Part shown: positions 11,540-23,641 of the stretch, piece after piece | Layout of the letters: each line of letters begins with the position of its first letter | Numbering within the stretch: position 1 is the first letter of the stretch | Source: Paramyrothecium sp. XJ0827 | Taxonomy: Eukaryota; Ascomycota; Sordariomycetes; Hypocreales; Stachybotryaceae | Assembly: GCA_020881915.1 (NCBI GenBank) | Contig: JAJFPB010000002.1 | Span: 5,405,001-5,469,000, forward strand | Length of the DNA stretch: 64,000 nt | Reading direction: 5' to 3' | Notes under the pieces: model-generated | The model's input: the letters and a program-made list of their open reading frames with translations, nothing else | Database searches by the model: none | Told to the model about the DNA's origin: nothing | Made by a program: the position numbers and the translations under genes

Positions 11540-12015
11540 TCATCACCAAAATGTTTTACCAGGAATCACAATAGCAGGTTTGGAGGGCGGGGTTAAGCAT
11601 GGATTTACGCTGCGTACACAGCCTCGTACTGAGTTGGACATTGCGCTGTTGCCTGCCGGCTGACTGCTCCTGTTAATCTAAGCCACAGCGGGGATACGGT
11701 GACATCAAACATCTATCAAGCCATTGGATAGCTCTCTGGGCTCGAAAGGCTGATTAACTCGATAAGCAGTATGTCAGGGTTGAGACGGCAAGTTTGAGTA
11801 AGTCTCAAGTACGAGGAAGAGAGATAGTAGAAATAGCCTTCACCAATCAATTGGTCAAATGCATAGATGGCATGATAAAATAGCAACAAAAGCCTAAGAT
11901 CATGGAGGAAAGGCGAGATACATTTGACATTTGACTCCATTCGTTTGGGGTGATATTACAAAAACATACAACTCGTTCCTCAGCTACTCCATGGAATGTA
12001 TAAAACGAGCATCTC
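11540..12015. other. Intergenic, promoter of HET protein 1
   Basis: AT-rich sequence between the HET start and the 3' end of the membrane protein gene. No further feature is supported. Confidence 0.5.
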
Positions 12016-12749
12016 TTAATAAGACCTCATGTCAGCCGGCGCCTGGCTATCCTTGTAGTAGTGCGCCTTGTAACGATCACGGACCTCGTGGAAGGATGCG
12101 GTGATGGCGTGAAGGACACTGTTGAAAAGAAGGTTAGCGGTCAAGTCCGACAGCAATCTTAAATCTTTGATGTCGAAACTTACGTGCTGATGATAGCCAA
12201 AATGAATGTCCCCCAAGGGAGGTTGCAACTACTGTCGCTCGAGTCCACAGAATCTTCAAACAAACCACTGAATCCTCGAGCATCGTAGCAGTGCCTCGGG
12301 CCGGCACTACCTCCATTCGGGCGAGTGAGAACAGCGACTGCAATGAAAGCTCCCATGAAGGCGAGGTCCAGCAAGACCCACAGCCAGCGAAGCCATCGCG
12401 GACCGCCCCGCTTCAGGAGCAGGGACACCAGCATAGCTATGAGCGTGTAGAGGACTGCGGCGGCAAGAATGCCTTCGACGGCGCCATAGGCGCCATTCAC
12501 GCCGCGGCGAGTCTTGATCGCGTTCACCAGCCGAGAGACCTTGCGAAACCTGGCGGAAAAGAGGCCGAGGGAGATGACGGCCGAAAGGAATTGGAGAACT
12601 CGGGTGAGGCGGAGGAACCATCGGTAGAGGCTGGAATGCTTCAACTTCTCGGGAACCCAACGGGTCAATAGACCAGTTTCATGCCCATTGTCACGTGTGT
12701 TGGCGGCAGCACCGTAGTCGTTCGGATCGGCACGGTTGTAAGTAGCCAT
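12016..12749 (-). CDS. Four-helix membrane protein, MARVEL-like, function unknown
   Basis: Two exons (12749-12184, 12118-12016) encode 222 aa. Four hydrophobic segments are visible, around residues 48-68 (LQFLSAVISLGLFSARF), 90-112 (GILAAAVLYTLIAMLVSLLL), 122-142 (LWVLLDLAFMGAFIAVAVL) and 182-200 (GTFILAIISTVLHAI). A Cys-containing loop lies between helices 3 and 4 (HCYDARG...SSCNLPWG). This layout, with short cytosolic tails, is that of fungal MARVEL-domain proteins, but the assignment rests on topology only. The final exon ends with a charged, Tyr-rich tail. Confidence 0.75.
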
Positions 12750-13842
12750 AATGGATCAGGCGCGAGTTGAGGAGTATAGGCAAACAGCTTTGTTGGTGTA
12801 GGTCTCCAGATGAGAAGACGAGGACGTCCCGTCGTCAGGTTAAGTAGTTTCCTGACGGCAATATCATATCCCAAGAGAATGAGCACGCCACAACATTCCT
12901 ATACGTTTTCACATGGAAAAAACATGCAAGATGTCATTTTCTCAACCGTTCGGTTTCACAGCGATAAGTAGAGCTCGGTTGCCAGCTCAATCTGCCAGAG
13001 AAATCATTGACATCACCATCGCGCTCATGATGACCAGTACCACGGGCCCGATAAACACAGCAACAACCATAGAATTCCTGCCATCACTGTAGCTAATTGC
13101 CAAACTATGATCCAGGTTTCAGCTCCAGACTGCGACCCTGCCACCAAGCTTCATCATCGTCACTTGTGCCTCATACCGAAGCGAGCCACGCTAGGCTTGA
13201 CAGCCTGAGTGGCTGGTGCTGTGGCTTCCGCAGCTCAATGTGTCATCGATCAGAGACCAAGAATTATTTTAAGCCACCAATGGACATCCAATTTTGTGGT
13301 CCGCCAAATAAGGGTCGAGCGTTGACTATCGACTACGTAGTATGACCCCAACGCGGCCTGCTTCGCGGACCAAACACTCCACATCCCTGCCGCAGCCCTT
13401 GGCTCACGACCCGCCCTGCCGCGAGTACCGAATTGCTTGGCGGGCTGCGAGGGACTGCGGACCGTTACGGCCTGCGGTTGCTTAACGTTAGTCGGACAAC
13501 CTTGCATCATAGCGAGCAGTAGCTGAAGCTAGCTAGCACAGCGGCCCTACAACAATGCCCAGACGAATTGTGGATATGCCCGCGGCAGTGACGAAATGGA
13601 CTTTCAAGCACGTACGTACGTCTGCCCGACGTCAGCGAGCTTGCTGTGAAACCTGCTAGAAAGCCGTGTGACGTGCTTGGAGCAAACTTACAATGGGTAT
13701 CCGACCGTGCTCGCTTGTCTTTTAATAAGTGCTTTTCCGGGCTCGCTGCACGCATTTTTCCAATTGCATCAACTATCTGCCTACATTCTCCCAATCGATA
13801 TTCCGAGGCAGCGCACGCGACCACAATCGAAACATCACAACC
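12750..13842. other. Divergent intergenic region
   Basis: Promoter region shared by the membrane protein (minus) and the reticulon (plus). No gene is seen. Confidence 0.5.
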
Positions 13843-15608
13843 ATGGACGGAACATCTTTTGCTGTGCCCCCTGTTGCGGGCGGAGACCTTCGCGAGTTCA
13901 ACAACAGGACCGGAGACAGTAAGGATGCACGATTCAATCAGTTAGGCCTTGCTGACTTTTTCATCAGTCGCCTCCTCACCCCCACAGCCATTGCCTCTCA
14001 ACGATATGCCCGAAAAGCCACTGCACGAGGTGTCTGTGGGAAATTCAGACAGGGGAGAAGAGCATACGGGACCGCTGAAGCAAATGGGTAGGCATTGATC
14101 TTGAGCACCACGAGCAAAACACATGTGCTAACTTCCGCTGCCAGTCAACCCCGATAGTCTTTACAAGTACCTAAACGTGAGTCGATTGGTTCGTGTCATC
14201 ACTTAGGCTCGTCACCTAACAGGTGTCATTAGTGGGAGGATCCTGTCCGCACAATCGGATCGTACGCCTTTATCATGACCGTTCTTCTCGGAACCCACTA
14301 CCTCCCTCTCACCCGCACGGCTCTCAAGGTGGGAGCTACCACTCTTGGAGGTACGATTTGACCCAACCATTCTGAAATGGTATTTGCTAATCCTGTATTT
14401 CAGTCGCTGCTACCGTCGAATATGCCCATCGTTCATTCACTTCCAACACGGTCCTCGCTCGCCTGCGACCCAAAGAGTACAAGAAGATCCCTGAGCCGGT
14501 CCTCAACGACACGCTCAAAGATGTCCACGATCTTGTCCAGTTTCTGGTCGTCGAAGCACAGAAGATCGTCCTCGGTCAGGATTTGGGCAAGACCTTTGCC
14601 GTCAGTCATCATCCATGGTCATGAAGCAGACAATACCTAAACTAACTCATTGAACAGGGTTTCATTAGCATGGCTGCCTTGTACTGGCTCGTGAAGCTGT
14701 TCTCCCCATTCGCATTGGTACTGATTAGCGTCACCATGCTTTACATCGCCCCTCTCGTCAAGAGCCCCCGCGGCCGCGAGGTGATTGAAGACGCGCGTGT
14801 CCGCGCGGCAGACCTCGGAAACGCAGCCCTCGAGAACTCACAGGCTCTTGCCAAAGACGGCAAAGCCAAGGCTGCCGAGCTCTCCACCAAGGCCCAGGAG
14901 ACTGCTGCTGATGCAAAGCGTCGTGCTGGCGAGCTGGCACAGAGCGGTAGCCAGTCTGCCGCCAACATGTCCGGCCAGGTCAAGGAGAAAGTGTCCAACA
15001 TTTCTGGAACCGCAGCCGAGAACGTCAACGCACTTCCGCAGATGGGAAAGAACGTTGTGAACAAAACCTCCAACAACGCCTCTGCGGGTCTTGGCAACGT
15101 GAACCAGCAGATCCAATCTGTTCTACCTGAGCGCTTCCAGACTGGCTCCCAAAATGGCACGGAGAGCAACAGTGCCACCCGCGAACAAGGTTCTGACATT
15201 CGCCACGCCGCCGACAGGATGTTTGAGAGGTCGAACCCCTCCAATGCAGCCACTGATAGCCACCCATCTGGCGAAGTTACCAGCGAGAGAGGACTCCCCG
15301 CGTATGAGGATTCTTTGACTTCCGGTGCTGGCTCCAACATAGAGAAACATACGAGGTCGACCGTTGACGCCAATGGCCCCCATTACGAACTGAAGGGCAC
15401 ATCGGACGGCCTCAGGGACGTGACTCAGTCGATTCCCAGGCAGACTGTCGGCCCAGCCTCCACGTCGCTGGCTGACACAGTACCCGACATTGCTTCAGAA
15501 GGTGATCAGGCCGGTAGCCAAGGCATGATGGGTCGCCCTCGCGGGGTTCCTCTGGCAAACCTCGATGGATCTCCAGGATTCGGAAAGCACCTGGATACTG
15601 AACTGTAA
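13843..15608 (+). CDS. Reticulon-like ER membrane-shaping protein with long amphipathic tail
   Basis: Six exons (13843-13918, 13968-14087, 14145-14176, 14233-14350, 14404-14600, 14658-15608) give 497 aa. The reticulon homology domain spans about residues 68-220: SLYKYLNWEDPVRTIGS leads into a first long hydrophobic hairpin (IMTVLLGTHYLPLT). A soluble loop RLRPKEYKKIPEP follows, then the second hairpin (LYWLVKLFSPFALVLISV). In yeast, Rtn1-family proteins bend tubular ER. The remaining ~275 residues are hydrophilic. Residues ~220-310 are an Ala/Lys/Glu-rich run of roughly 11-residue periodicity (DLGNAALENSQ, AAELSTKAQETA, AGELAQSGSQSA), predicted amphipathic helix. The rest looks disordered. 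The acceptor at 13967 was chosen because it alone gives a continuous Pro-rich N-terminus. Confidence 0.88.
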
Positions 15609-16148
15609 ATGTAATGCATCAAAATGGAGTTTACCTGTATGTTACCTTGCGACGGCAACTTATGAGGAAATGTTATTTGATTGGCTTGTGAGAATATAAT
15701 AATATGAGATTTAAAAACCCCCCCCCGTACTAAAACCGTTGCTTCCCAGTCCTTGTCTTATGGGATTTTACTTCCGTATCGAGACCTGGACATTCTAAGA
15801 CGGGGCATACGGGGCATACGGGGCATATTTGTCAATCTAATCGAGTGGTAGTTAGCGACAACTCAAACATTGTCGTAACTGTTCGATGGGTTATCGTGTT
15901 GATGTGCGTTCGACCACCCATCCTGACGTACGCATGAACGGTACGGCAACGTGCGAAACATGGGCACACATAGAACTCAGAGATTGTCAAGTACCTACCA
16001 AATTAAAGATTCGGAATGTTCACTGTTCATTCACGGTTGGACATATGGAAATAAGCACGTCTCAACAATTCAAAACACCGAAATGTATTCCTAGGACGTA
16101 GGCACCTTGGCCTCAAGCGGCCCAACCCATGATGTGTGGATGCCATAA
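15609..16148. other. Intergenic with C-tract and microrepeat
   Basis: 3' flank of the reticulon gene. It holds a run of nine C at 15718-15726 and the 9-nt tandem repeat listed separately. No gene is supported. Confidence 0.5.
15802..15828. repeat. Tandem repeat, 9-nt unit GGGGCATAC x3
   Basis: Three head-to-tail copies of GGGGCATAC, the last ending in T. It is a likely slippage-prone minisatellite in intergenic sequence. Confidence 0.9.
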
Positions 16149-16556
16149 TTAAATAAGCAATACTTGGCGGCTCTGCGACCTGGAAGCCATAATCTCAATT
16201 CGCAGCATGATGTCCTGCATGTCTGTTATGCTTCCCGACTCAGTCATCCCAGTCCGGACGAAGAGCGGCCATCCCATTTCCTCGTCCTGATAAGCGATTC
16301 CTGGGCGTAAAAACCCCCATCGTTGTTGTTTTGGAGAACTCCGCGTATGCCCAGGGTGTGCTTGTTTGGGCCTTAAATATGGTATTGGCAACCCACTATC
16401 GGCGGCCAAGTTTTGTCGTTGCATAAGCCTTTCAAGATAGGCAGGAGAGTGCTGCACGCGAGTCCTCCATTTGCAGAGGATGGCGACGACTGCTGATGGC
16501 AAAGCGATCAAGACCCCTATTATGGCCACGATGGCCTCGGCTGAAAGCGCCATCAT
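16149..16556 (-). CDS. Hypothetical single-pass membrane protein
   Basis: An intronless frame of 135 aa starts at an ATG pair (MMALSAEAIVAIIG). One N-terminal hydrophobic helix (residues ~8-27, IVAIIGVLIALPSAVVAIL) is followed by a basic cytosol-type stretch KWRTRV and a soluble tail with no recognised domain. An extracellular N-terminus with a short intracellular tail is typical of small orphan proteins seen in Fusarium- and Colletotrichum-like genomes. Length and membrane anchor support it as real; function is unknown. Confidence 0.5.
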   Translation of the reverse strand: MMALSAEAIVAIIGVLIALPSAVVAILCKWRTRVQHSPAYLERLMQRQNLAADSGLPIPYLRPKQAHPGHTRSSPKQQRWGFLRPGIAYQDEEMGWPLFVRTGMTESGSITDMQDIMLRIEIMASRSQSRQVLLI

Positions 16557-18759
16557 GAATGGGAGGAGACAACGGTGATCAATGCGAAATGTTTATTGGG
16601 ATGGTGGGTCCAGGTCACCGATGAGAGGGCGACGTATCAGGGCATAGAGTTGTGAATAGCTGCATTGGATCAGGCTGTGGAGGCCAAGCCCAGAGGGATA
16701 AATAAAGGCGAGCGGAGAAGAAGGAAGAGGTGCGGTAGCCTCGGAGAAGAAATGTTTGTGACAAACATGACCGTTGTGGTGCCACAGATAAAGGGAGAAA
16801 GGGATGCGAGTGCCACCGAATGCCATTGCATTTGCCTGCATATATCAAAAAAAAGATGGTGGGCGCAGGGGCTACAAGCTTCATGTGATGGAGGGGCGCG
16901 TGCCTCTGTTGGTCTGCCGTCTGCCTGCTCCCGTCCGAGGGTGGAGCTGACTGCATCCGGCATCTTGTGTCCTGCCCGAGCAAGCGCTCGACTGCCTAGA
17001 AATGAGGCTCGGCATCTCTATTTTACTTGCCGACACAATCATACAGGACGACCAAAAGTCCTATAGAGAACAAGCCGTTCGTGATATCCTCGACACGCGA
17101 TAAGGGTTCTTGGTGCATCGGATAGAGCTTGACATGCTCACAATCAATATTCCTGCTCGTGCCATCGCCGCCCCCAGCGAATCTGGCATGCCACCCAGAA
17201 GGTGGATTATGGTGTCGCGGACCAAATTAAGGCCGTTTGGGTCGGCATCAAACCATGTGTGTGTGTCAACGCTGTCTACTTAAACTCGTCTAGACACATA
17301 GCCTGGCTGATGTGATTGACGTGGACCCATTACGCCGACTTGCAATTTCCACCGGCCCCCAGCGGATCCGATTTCAAGACTACCTGTCGTTGATGGAAGA
17401 TGGGAAAAGCTACATTTGCCACTACTAGATACCTGTTGATTATGCGTGATGGCAGTTTGTCAGAACTCAGTAAACAGTTGCGTTGTCCTCTACAGAACGA
17501 GAGCATTGAGAAAGCCTTGCCATGGTCAAGCGGATGGAGAGTTTGGGTTTCAGGCTCTAAGGCTCAGTTCAGATGAAGAAGCACAGCACATCGCGGCGAG
17601 ACACGAACTTACCGGGGAAAAACAGTCCAGGAGTAAATGGGGGTCCTGCCGACAATTCAAGAGGTGCGATTCCTGGAGCCTACCTTCTATTTGGTTCAGT
17701 GGAGGGAAAATTGCCTTTTTTTGAGGGCGATTGGTGATTTAAATGGCATGAAAGATATCTTCTCGAACAGAACTGGCTCCAAATATCCTAGGAAGTCCTT
17801 GATCAATTATGAACACATCTGATGCTAGAGGAATGATTGTGAGGCGGATGTAAGGGTGGGTAGAATCGGGCTCACTGCCTCGGGCTGAGCCGCCCGCCTA
17901 ATTGAGAGTGAGCACAACCCAGGTCCCTACACAATACACACATTAAACAGCTTTCATGCTGTTCCCCCATCAAAATTGCCGCTAGACTTTTGATAGTTGA
18001 CCAAATACAATTCTTGGACCGCCATTAGCCATATCAACTCCACCTGTTGCATGCGTTCCTCTTGTTGGTGATCAATCCCAACACTTTACTTATCTACATT
18101 TAGCTGTGACTAGCCACTATGCCTGTACATGAACCTCTGCCTACAGGAGGGCTCTGATAGTGGGCAGGTTTATAGTCTCAAGAGCAGAAGCGCAGGGAGC
18201 ATTGACAACCGGTCAACATCTGCAACGAGAGCCTCCAATGGGGTTGCTGCACCTGCCCCGTAATAATTCTTGCTGCTTCACAATACTTTGACAATTCCGC
18301 GTTCAGTAAGCGCCCGAATATCAAAGGTGAAGCTTGGCAATGACCAATAATATGCTACGTCTCAAGTGTGACTGCAGAGGATGCTGCGTCGGCCTGCACT
18401 TTTGGGGAGCGGCCAATAAGCAGACTCAGCCCACGTATCTGAGCGTGCAGACCGCATTTCAACGTTTTGCACCTTCTGGGAACATCCAATCACAGACGAG
18501 CAGACTCACCATTTCTTCCATAGATCTGATTGGAGCATCCCACAAAGCTGCTCTAGGGGCGGGGTCGACGAGAGCGAGAAGGCTGCACGAGTTGTGTGTT
18601 GACAAGGATAAAAGGCTTGAACGCACCTGCTGAGCTCTATCGTTGCGCTTCTCTTCACATCCACATCGTTCAACTTGACCTCATCTTCATTGTGTATCTA
18701 TCTTACTATTTCTTGTCCACTTTCTTAACTGGTATCAAGCTACCAGCCATTCTGCCAAA
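16557..18759. other. Gene-poor interval upstream of the Clr5-ankyrin gene
   Basis: No coding or RNA gene is supported. Pyrimidine-rich leader sequence precedes the ATG at 18760. Confidence 0.5.
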
Positions 18760-21700
18760 ATGTCGAAACAAGAGATCGAGCAGATATGGGAGTTTCACAA
18801 GCCATTACTTTGGTCTATGTGGGTCAAGGAAAAGAAGTCAATGGAGACTCTGATAGAGGAAATGCAAGGTCGAGGATTTCACGCAACGTTTGTCCAGACC
18901 CCACATCTGCTTAATTCGCGACCTAATAAATTCCGTTCAGAAAGAGCCAGTACAAGAGGCGTTTGAAGGATTGGGGGTTCCAGCAGAACATCACAGTCGA
19001 GAATTGGAAGATCATCGGTCATCGCATAGCAAAACGAAAACGCGAAGGGTTCGACAGCGATGTTATAGTTGATGGTGCTCGGATTCCGAAAAGCAAGGTC
19101 CAAAAAGAGACTTCTCGACACTTCTTTCAGACGAAGGAATTGATGAAGAACCGTGAGTCTTTGGCTACGAATCAATCAATGGCCTACGGCTTACACATAT
19201 CGATAGCAAACCTCAAATTCCCTGCCACAGCCATGATCTCCATCTCGTCGCCAATGTCTTTCAGCCTTCTCGATGTTGACCTAGCCTGGTCCGATAGAAT
19301 GCCATGGATTAGCTTCTGCAATAAATATTTTCGAAACACATCTTTCGGTAACAGGCATATCGAGAACACAGCCTCGACACAAGCTAGCGAAGCAGAGCTG
19401 AGATTCTGGACACTTCCACCGATATCTTCTGTCATGAAACGAAATGCAACAGAGACTGTTCTTAGCAACAACAGTCTGCAAAGTATGGACACACTCGAGA
19501 TAGCATCACACATGGCGACCAAAATGCCCGAATGCTTCCCGGGTCAACACTTGCTCGACTCTCAACTGCTCCGTCTGGGACGTCCTCGCGATGCTACGAA
19601 GGCCAAAATTAAGTTGATCCTGTATCAGATGGCCAATGGCTTTGATATTCCCGTCGATGTCTGCCAACTGGTTGTTACCTTCATGATTCAGGCGATGGTA
19701 CCGACTGAAAAAGGTTCTTTGCGAATCGAAGGAACGCTAAGAGCAATTTTGGAGAGAATTTTCTCCGAGGCGATCGCATATGGGCACTATGACGTCCTAC
19801 GTTGGGTACTTGAGCTTGGCATAGGTCCTCATCTGAGAATCAGAGGCAAGGACAATGATGGCCATCATCATCTGCCTTTGATCAGCCTCATCCGCTATTA
19901 CCGAGGAGACGATGACCTTCAAATAATCAATCTTCTATTAGAACACGAAAACCCCAATACCCGTGGTCTTGTTACCCAACACTGCTGCAAGGTTCATGGC
20001 AGCTTACTGAAGTACGCTATCGAGTGGGCACCAATGCCAGTCCTGGAAGCAATCTTGGACCGTGAAGTCGAGTTATACGGCTCAGAGTTCCTTCGTACAG
20101 TAGAAGCGACGAATTTACTTCTTTCGGTTCGCGATAAATGCTTTGGAGTGGCCGAACAAAACATCATATATGTCTTTGACTCGTACGCTCAGGAATCCAT
20201 TTCCACACTAGGTCTCCTGGGCCGCTTATTATGCACAAAAGGCCTAATAAAAGCAGTACAGCAGGGCAGTTACTCTTTGCTCTACTTTTTGCGTCGGCTT
20301 GGTGCGGCTTTCAACTGCCACGATGAGCTTGGAAGGTTTCCGCTCGGTGTATCTGCCGACACCCCTGGAAATTCGACCCAAATCCAGGTCTTGCTGAGCT
20401 TAGGAGCACGGGCAAGTTATATACCTCAAAGCCCATCTGGGAGCAATTTTTTCTCAGCGCTGCATTTCGCCGTGATTCATGCAGAACTCGCTACCTGCCG
20501 AACACTACTCAAACACGGGGCCAATCCAAACACATTTGTGCTTCATCAAGATTATAGCCCAACAGAACCTGTGACCCCATTGCAGCTGAGTTGTTCTGCG
20601 GGAAAGTTTAGTTTGGATAACAAAATCTTCCGCTTGGACCCAACATTGCCTTGTCTGCTACTCGACAGTGGTGCTTTTTTGGTTGGCGATGAAGTGCTTC
20701 GACTTGCGCTACATTTCACAGAGGCATCTGGCAGGGACAAAGACCTCGTTTGCTTGATCAGGAGGCTTGTGTCAAAGGGTGCGAACCCAAACTTAGTGAC
20801 GGATGCTGGCGACACAGCATTGGACATATCCATACGGAATGGGACCGCCCAATTGACTTTGGCGTTGATACGTATCGGCGCTGAACCTACTGATCGAGTG
20901 AGCTTGGACCACTCTTGGTTCATGGGTCTGCAGGCTATCCAAGATCTTCATGATAACCCTGCCGGTCTCGTGGATTGCATTGCAGATCTGCAAGAGACAG
21001 GGAGCTGGGATCAACAACTGGCAAATCAATTGTGGATTCAACTTTTCGAGACAATTGGATCTAGTAGTATATTGTTTAGGGATGAGTCTGCGACTCGAGT
21101 CTTCCGCTCGGCTTTGAAGCACCTTCCAGAGGAGTGCCACATATATGCTTTGAGCGCATTTGGGAGTCTCGCCCGTCGCGGTTATGCTTCGTCACTCGGG
21201 CTCGATCTATTTGGAGCCATGTTAAATGTTATTCGACCTTTGGAATATCCGGCTCCTGGAAACTCAGGCGAAGACCTGATCCTACCCCTGTTTAGACGTA
21301 CTGCCCTTATGTACGTGGAGTATCCTCATATCTTTGATATGTGGACGTCAAAATTGATTCCTTTGCATGGGAATGGACGCGACTACTTGTGGCCGCATGA
21401 AGATCCTTTGCTTTTTTCTGCTGCCAGACCCACAGTTATTCATTTGAAACAGGCTTGAGGGAGCAACTCTTAGATAAGTTGTTCGCGCAGGGATTCAAGC
21501 CAACAACAGCAGCCGGTCTCCTTATTGTAGCAACTGGAAGCATTAAGGAGGTTCGGATGTTCATTGCTCACGGTTTCAATCCACGACGTCGATATACCTG
21601 GTCTAGTACGGCTCTCCAGATTGCTTCCTTTCGTGGCGACCCTGAGATTCTTACATTGATCTTGAAGTCAGGTGTTCAAGTCAACAGCCGTCCTGCCTGG

Positions 21701-22324
21701 AGATCTCTAGAAGCGTCTCAGGTATCCTACTGGCAGTATGACCAGGATGATTTACCCTCCAGAAGCCATACTGCACTTCAAGCTGCTGTTTGGCAAGGCA
21801 ATCAAGAGCATGTCAAGCTACTTCTTGATGCTGGTGCTGACGTGAATGGGAAACCGTCGCCGGTAGCTGGCGCCACTGCTCTGCAATTAGCTGCTATAAA
21901 CGGCGACGTCGGGATCGCGAGAAGTCTGATTACGAAGTACAACGCAGATGTCAATGAACCCGGTGCTCCAACTCTCGGTCGAACGGCTCTCGAAGGCGCC
22001 GCCGAACATGGCAGGCTAGACATGGTATATTTACTTCTGCAATCAGGCTGTCTGATAGTTGGGGAGGGCAGAGCTCAATTCATTCGTGCTGTGCTTCGGG
22101 CAGAAAGGAATCAACATCACGCACTGGCTTCCGTTTTGAAAAGTTACGGTCAGTGGTCGAGCGGCGATGACCAGGACCGCAAAGTGCATGAGAAAACGAT
22201 AGAGATGGAACAAGAGCTCGAGGAAGATATGGAAGAAGGAGCCTATTTTGGTCCTGAATGGGACCAACTTAGTGCTGGGGAATGCTGCGATGACAGCGCT
22301 TGTGATTGTTGTTCTGGTAATTAG
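18760..22324 (+). CDS. Clr5-domain / ankyrin-repeat protein
   Basis: Exon 1 (18760-18887) and the start of exon 2 (18941) rebuild a Clr5 domain: IEQIWEFHKPLLWSMW, METLIEEMQGRGFHAT, then KSQYKRRLKDWGFQQN. A long middle region follows, with ankyrin-type repeats from about residue 490 (ALHFAVIHAELATCRTLLKH, DTALDISIRNGTAQLTLALI). Further clear repeats lie in the last ~250 residues (TALQAAVWQGNQEHVKLLLD, TALQLAAINGDVGIARSLI). The frame stops at 21456-21458, but homology-like ankyrins continue in another frame to 22324. A 125-nt intron 21311-21435 (GTACGT...CACAG) joins both into 1128 aa; a frameshift is the alternative. The acidic, Cys-rich end (CCDDSACDCC) is unusual. Clr5-ankyrin proteins are abundant in fungi, and their function is largely unknown. 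Confidence 0.85.
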
Positions 22325-22657
22325 CGAGCGAATTTACGACGAGCAACGGGCTATGTTCTATGGACTTGGATGGTTCGCGAAGTCACCGTTTTGTCATAAT
22401 AACTCGGCATGAATGATCGATCTGGACCAAGTCAGGATTTTCAAGCCTTGACTACTCACATTCCTGAGAGGGGGTTGGGGGAATGCGACATAGACCACTA
22501 CTATTTTCACTATGCTTGACTTCAACTGAGCGGTGTTGAGGTTAGGGGATTTCTGGCCGTATTACAGCTGAGACGTATGCTCACGAGGGTTCCATAGCAG
22601 GATAGACGCATGTATGCATTGGCTTTCATTACTGCAATTAAACGTGCCTATCTACCT
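22325..22657. other. Intergenic, convergent 3' flanks
   Basis: Lies between two genes that end towards each other. Nothing else is seen. Confidence 0.5.
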
Positions 22658-23641
22658 CTAGTCGTAGAAGACCAAGCACCTAATCTCGATGCTCTGCCTA
22701 CCCTTAGCACCCTCGGGAGTGTTTGGGTCGACGAACGCGGTGTGAGGCGTCAGGCCTGCAAGTCCCTCCTTGCCGCCAGGCAACCCTTGGCTTCGAGAGT
22801 CGAAGCACTTGATGAACATGACCTCTTCGGGAGTCATGTCCTTCACGTAGTACAGCTTGTGCTTGTCGTTTGGTGCGACACCATACGTCTCGCCCTTGAC
22901 CTCGTAGCCGGCTGTCGATTCCGCCGATGTCGGATCTGGAAGTGCCTCTTTGCCCCGGTCATCGTCGTCACCATCGTTTCGCTTAGGATACAACAAGTCG
23001 ACCTTGATCAGATCCTCGGGAACGGTTGTCCGCCAATCAATGACTGCCAGTGGGAAGTCGCTGGCAGGGTGCCCTATGGGTCGCCACACATTGATAATTT
23101 GATAGCGTCCCTTCAACAGCTCCTCAACCTCGTCGCCTGGCACATGTCTTCGCACTCTCGCCTCGGCAGCCAGCGGCGTTTGGTCAACATGGACCTGCTG
23201 GACTGGCTGCCTGGGACTGGCCTTCTCTCGCCTACGAATTGTGTGGTCGAAAATCACAACCTTTTTGATGCCTGGTAATTTCTTGCGGAGCAATGCCTCA
23301 ACCTCCGGGTAGTAGCCGTTCCGCACTGCTGCGTCGTCGGTGAAGTCCTTCTCCTTGGCTGGCGAGTTGTACACGGCGAACCCGGAGATGTCGGTGCCGA
23401 AATCGACGCCCGAGTCGCGAATGTTGGCCACTGAACGGCAGCGCTCAGTCCGCTTGAAGGACCCGACGTCCGAGTCGACTTTTGACCACGGCTTGCTGTC
23501 GCCGCCCTTGAGCGTTGCGGGGTCCAAGTAACGGAAGACGCCGGTCGTCATTGTGGCGAGGGGTCTACGCGGGTTTATGAGAGAATTCTTGAGCCAGGTA
23601 GTGGTCGTGAGAATACGCGCGCGCTGTACAACTGCATTCAT
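22658..23641 (-). CDS. CmcJ/NvfI-like non-haem iron oxygenase (GA4-desaturase-like family)
   Basis: An intronless frame of 327 aa. The family blocks are present in order: VVIFDHTIRRRE, the presumed metal-binding HVDQT (His-x-Asp), YQIINVWRPIGHP, DFPLAVIDWRT, KLYYVKDMTPEEVMFIKCFDS, then TPHTAFVDP and the terminal RQSIEIRCLVF. Members hydroxylate, desaturate or methoxylate small molecules, as in CmcJ of cephamycin and several fungal pathways. A second ATG at residue 31 (23551, MTTGVFRYLD) is where many relatives begin. The extra N-terminus is rich in Arg, Ser and Thr with no acidic residue, so it could be a mitochondrial presequence or simply 5' UTR. No biosynthetic partners lie next to it. Confidence 0.88.
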   Translation of the reverse strand: MNAVVQRARILTTTTWLKNSLINPRRPLATMTTGVFRYLDPATLKGGDSKPWSKVDSDVGSFKRTERCRSVANIRDSGVDFGTDISGFAVYNSPAKEKDFTDDAAVRNGYYPEVEALLRKKLPGIKKVVIFDHTIRRREKASPRQPVQQVHVDQTPLAAEARVRRHVPGDEVEELLKGRYQIINVWRPIGHPASDFPLAVIDWRTTVPEDLIKVDLLYPKRNDGDDDDRGKEALPDPTSAESTAGYEVKGETYGVAPNDKHKLYYVKDMTPEEVMFIKCFDSRSQGLPGGKEGLAGLTPHTAFVDPNTPEGAKGRQSIEIRCLVFYD

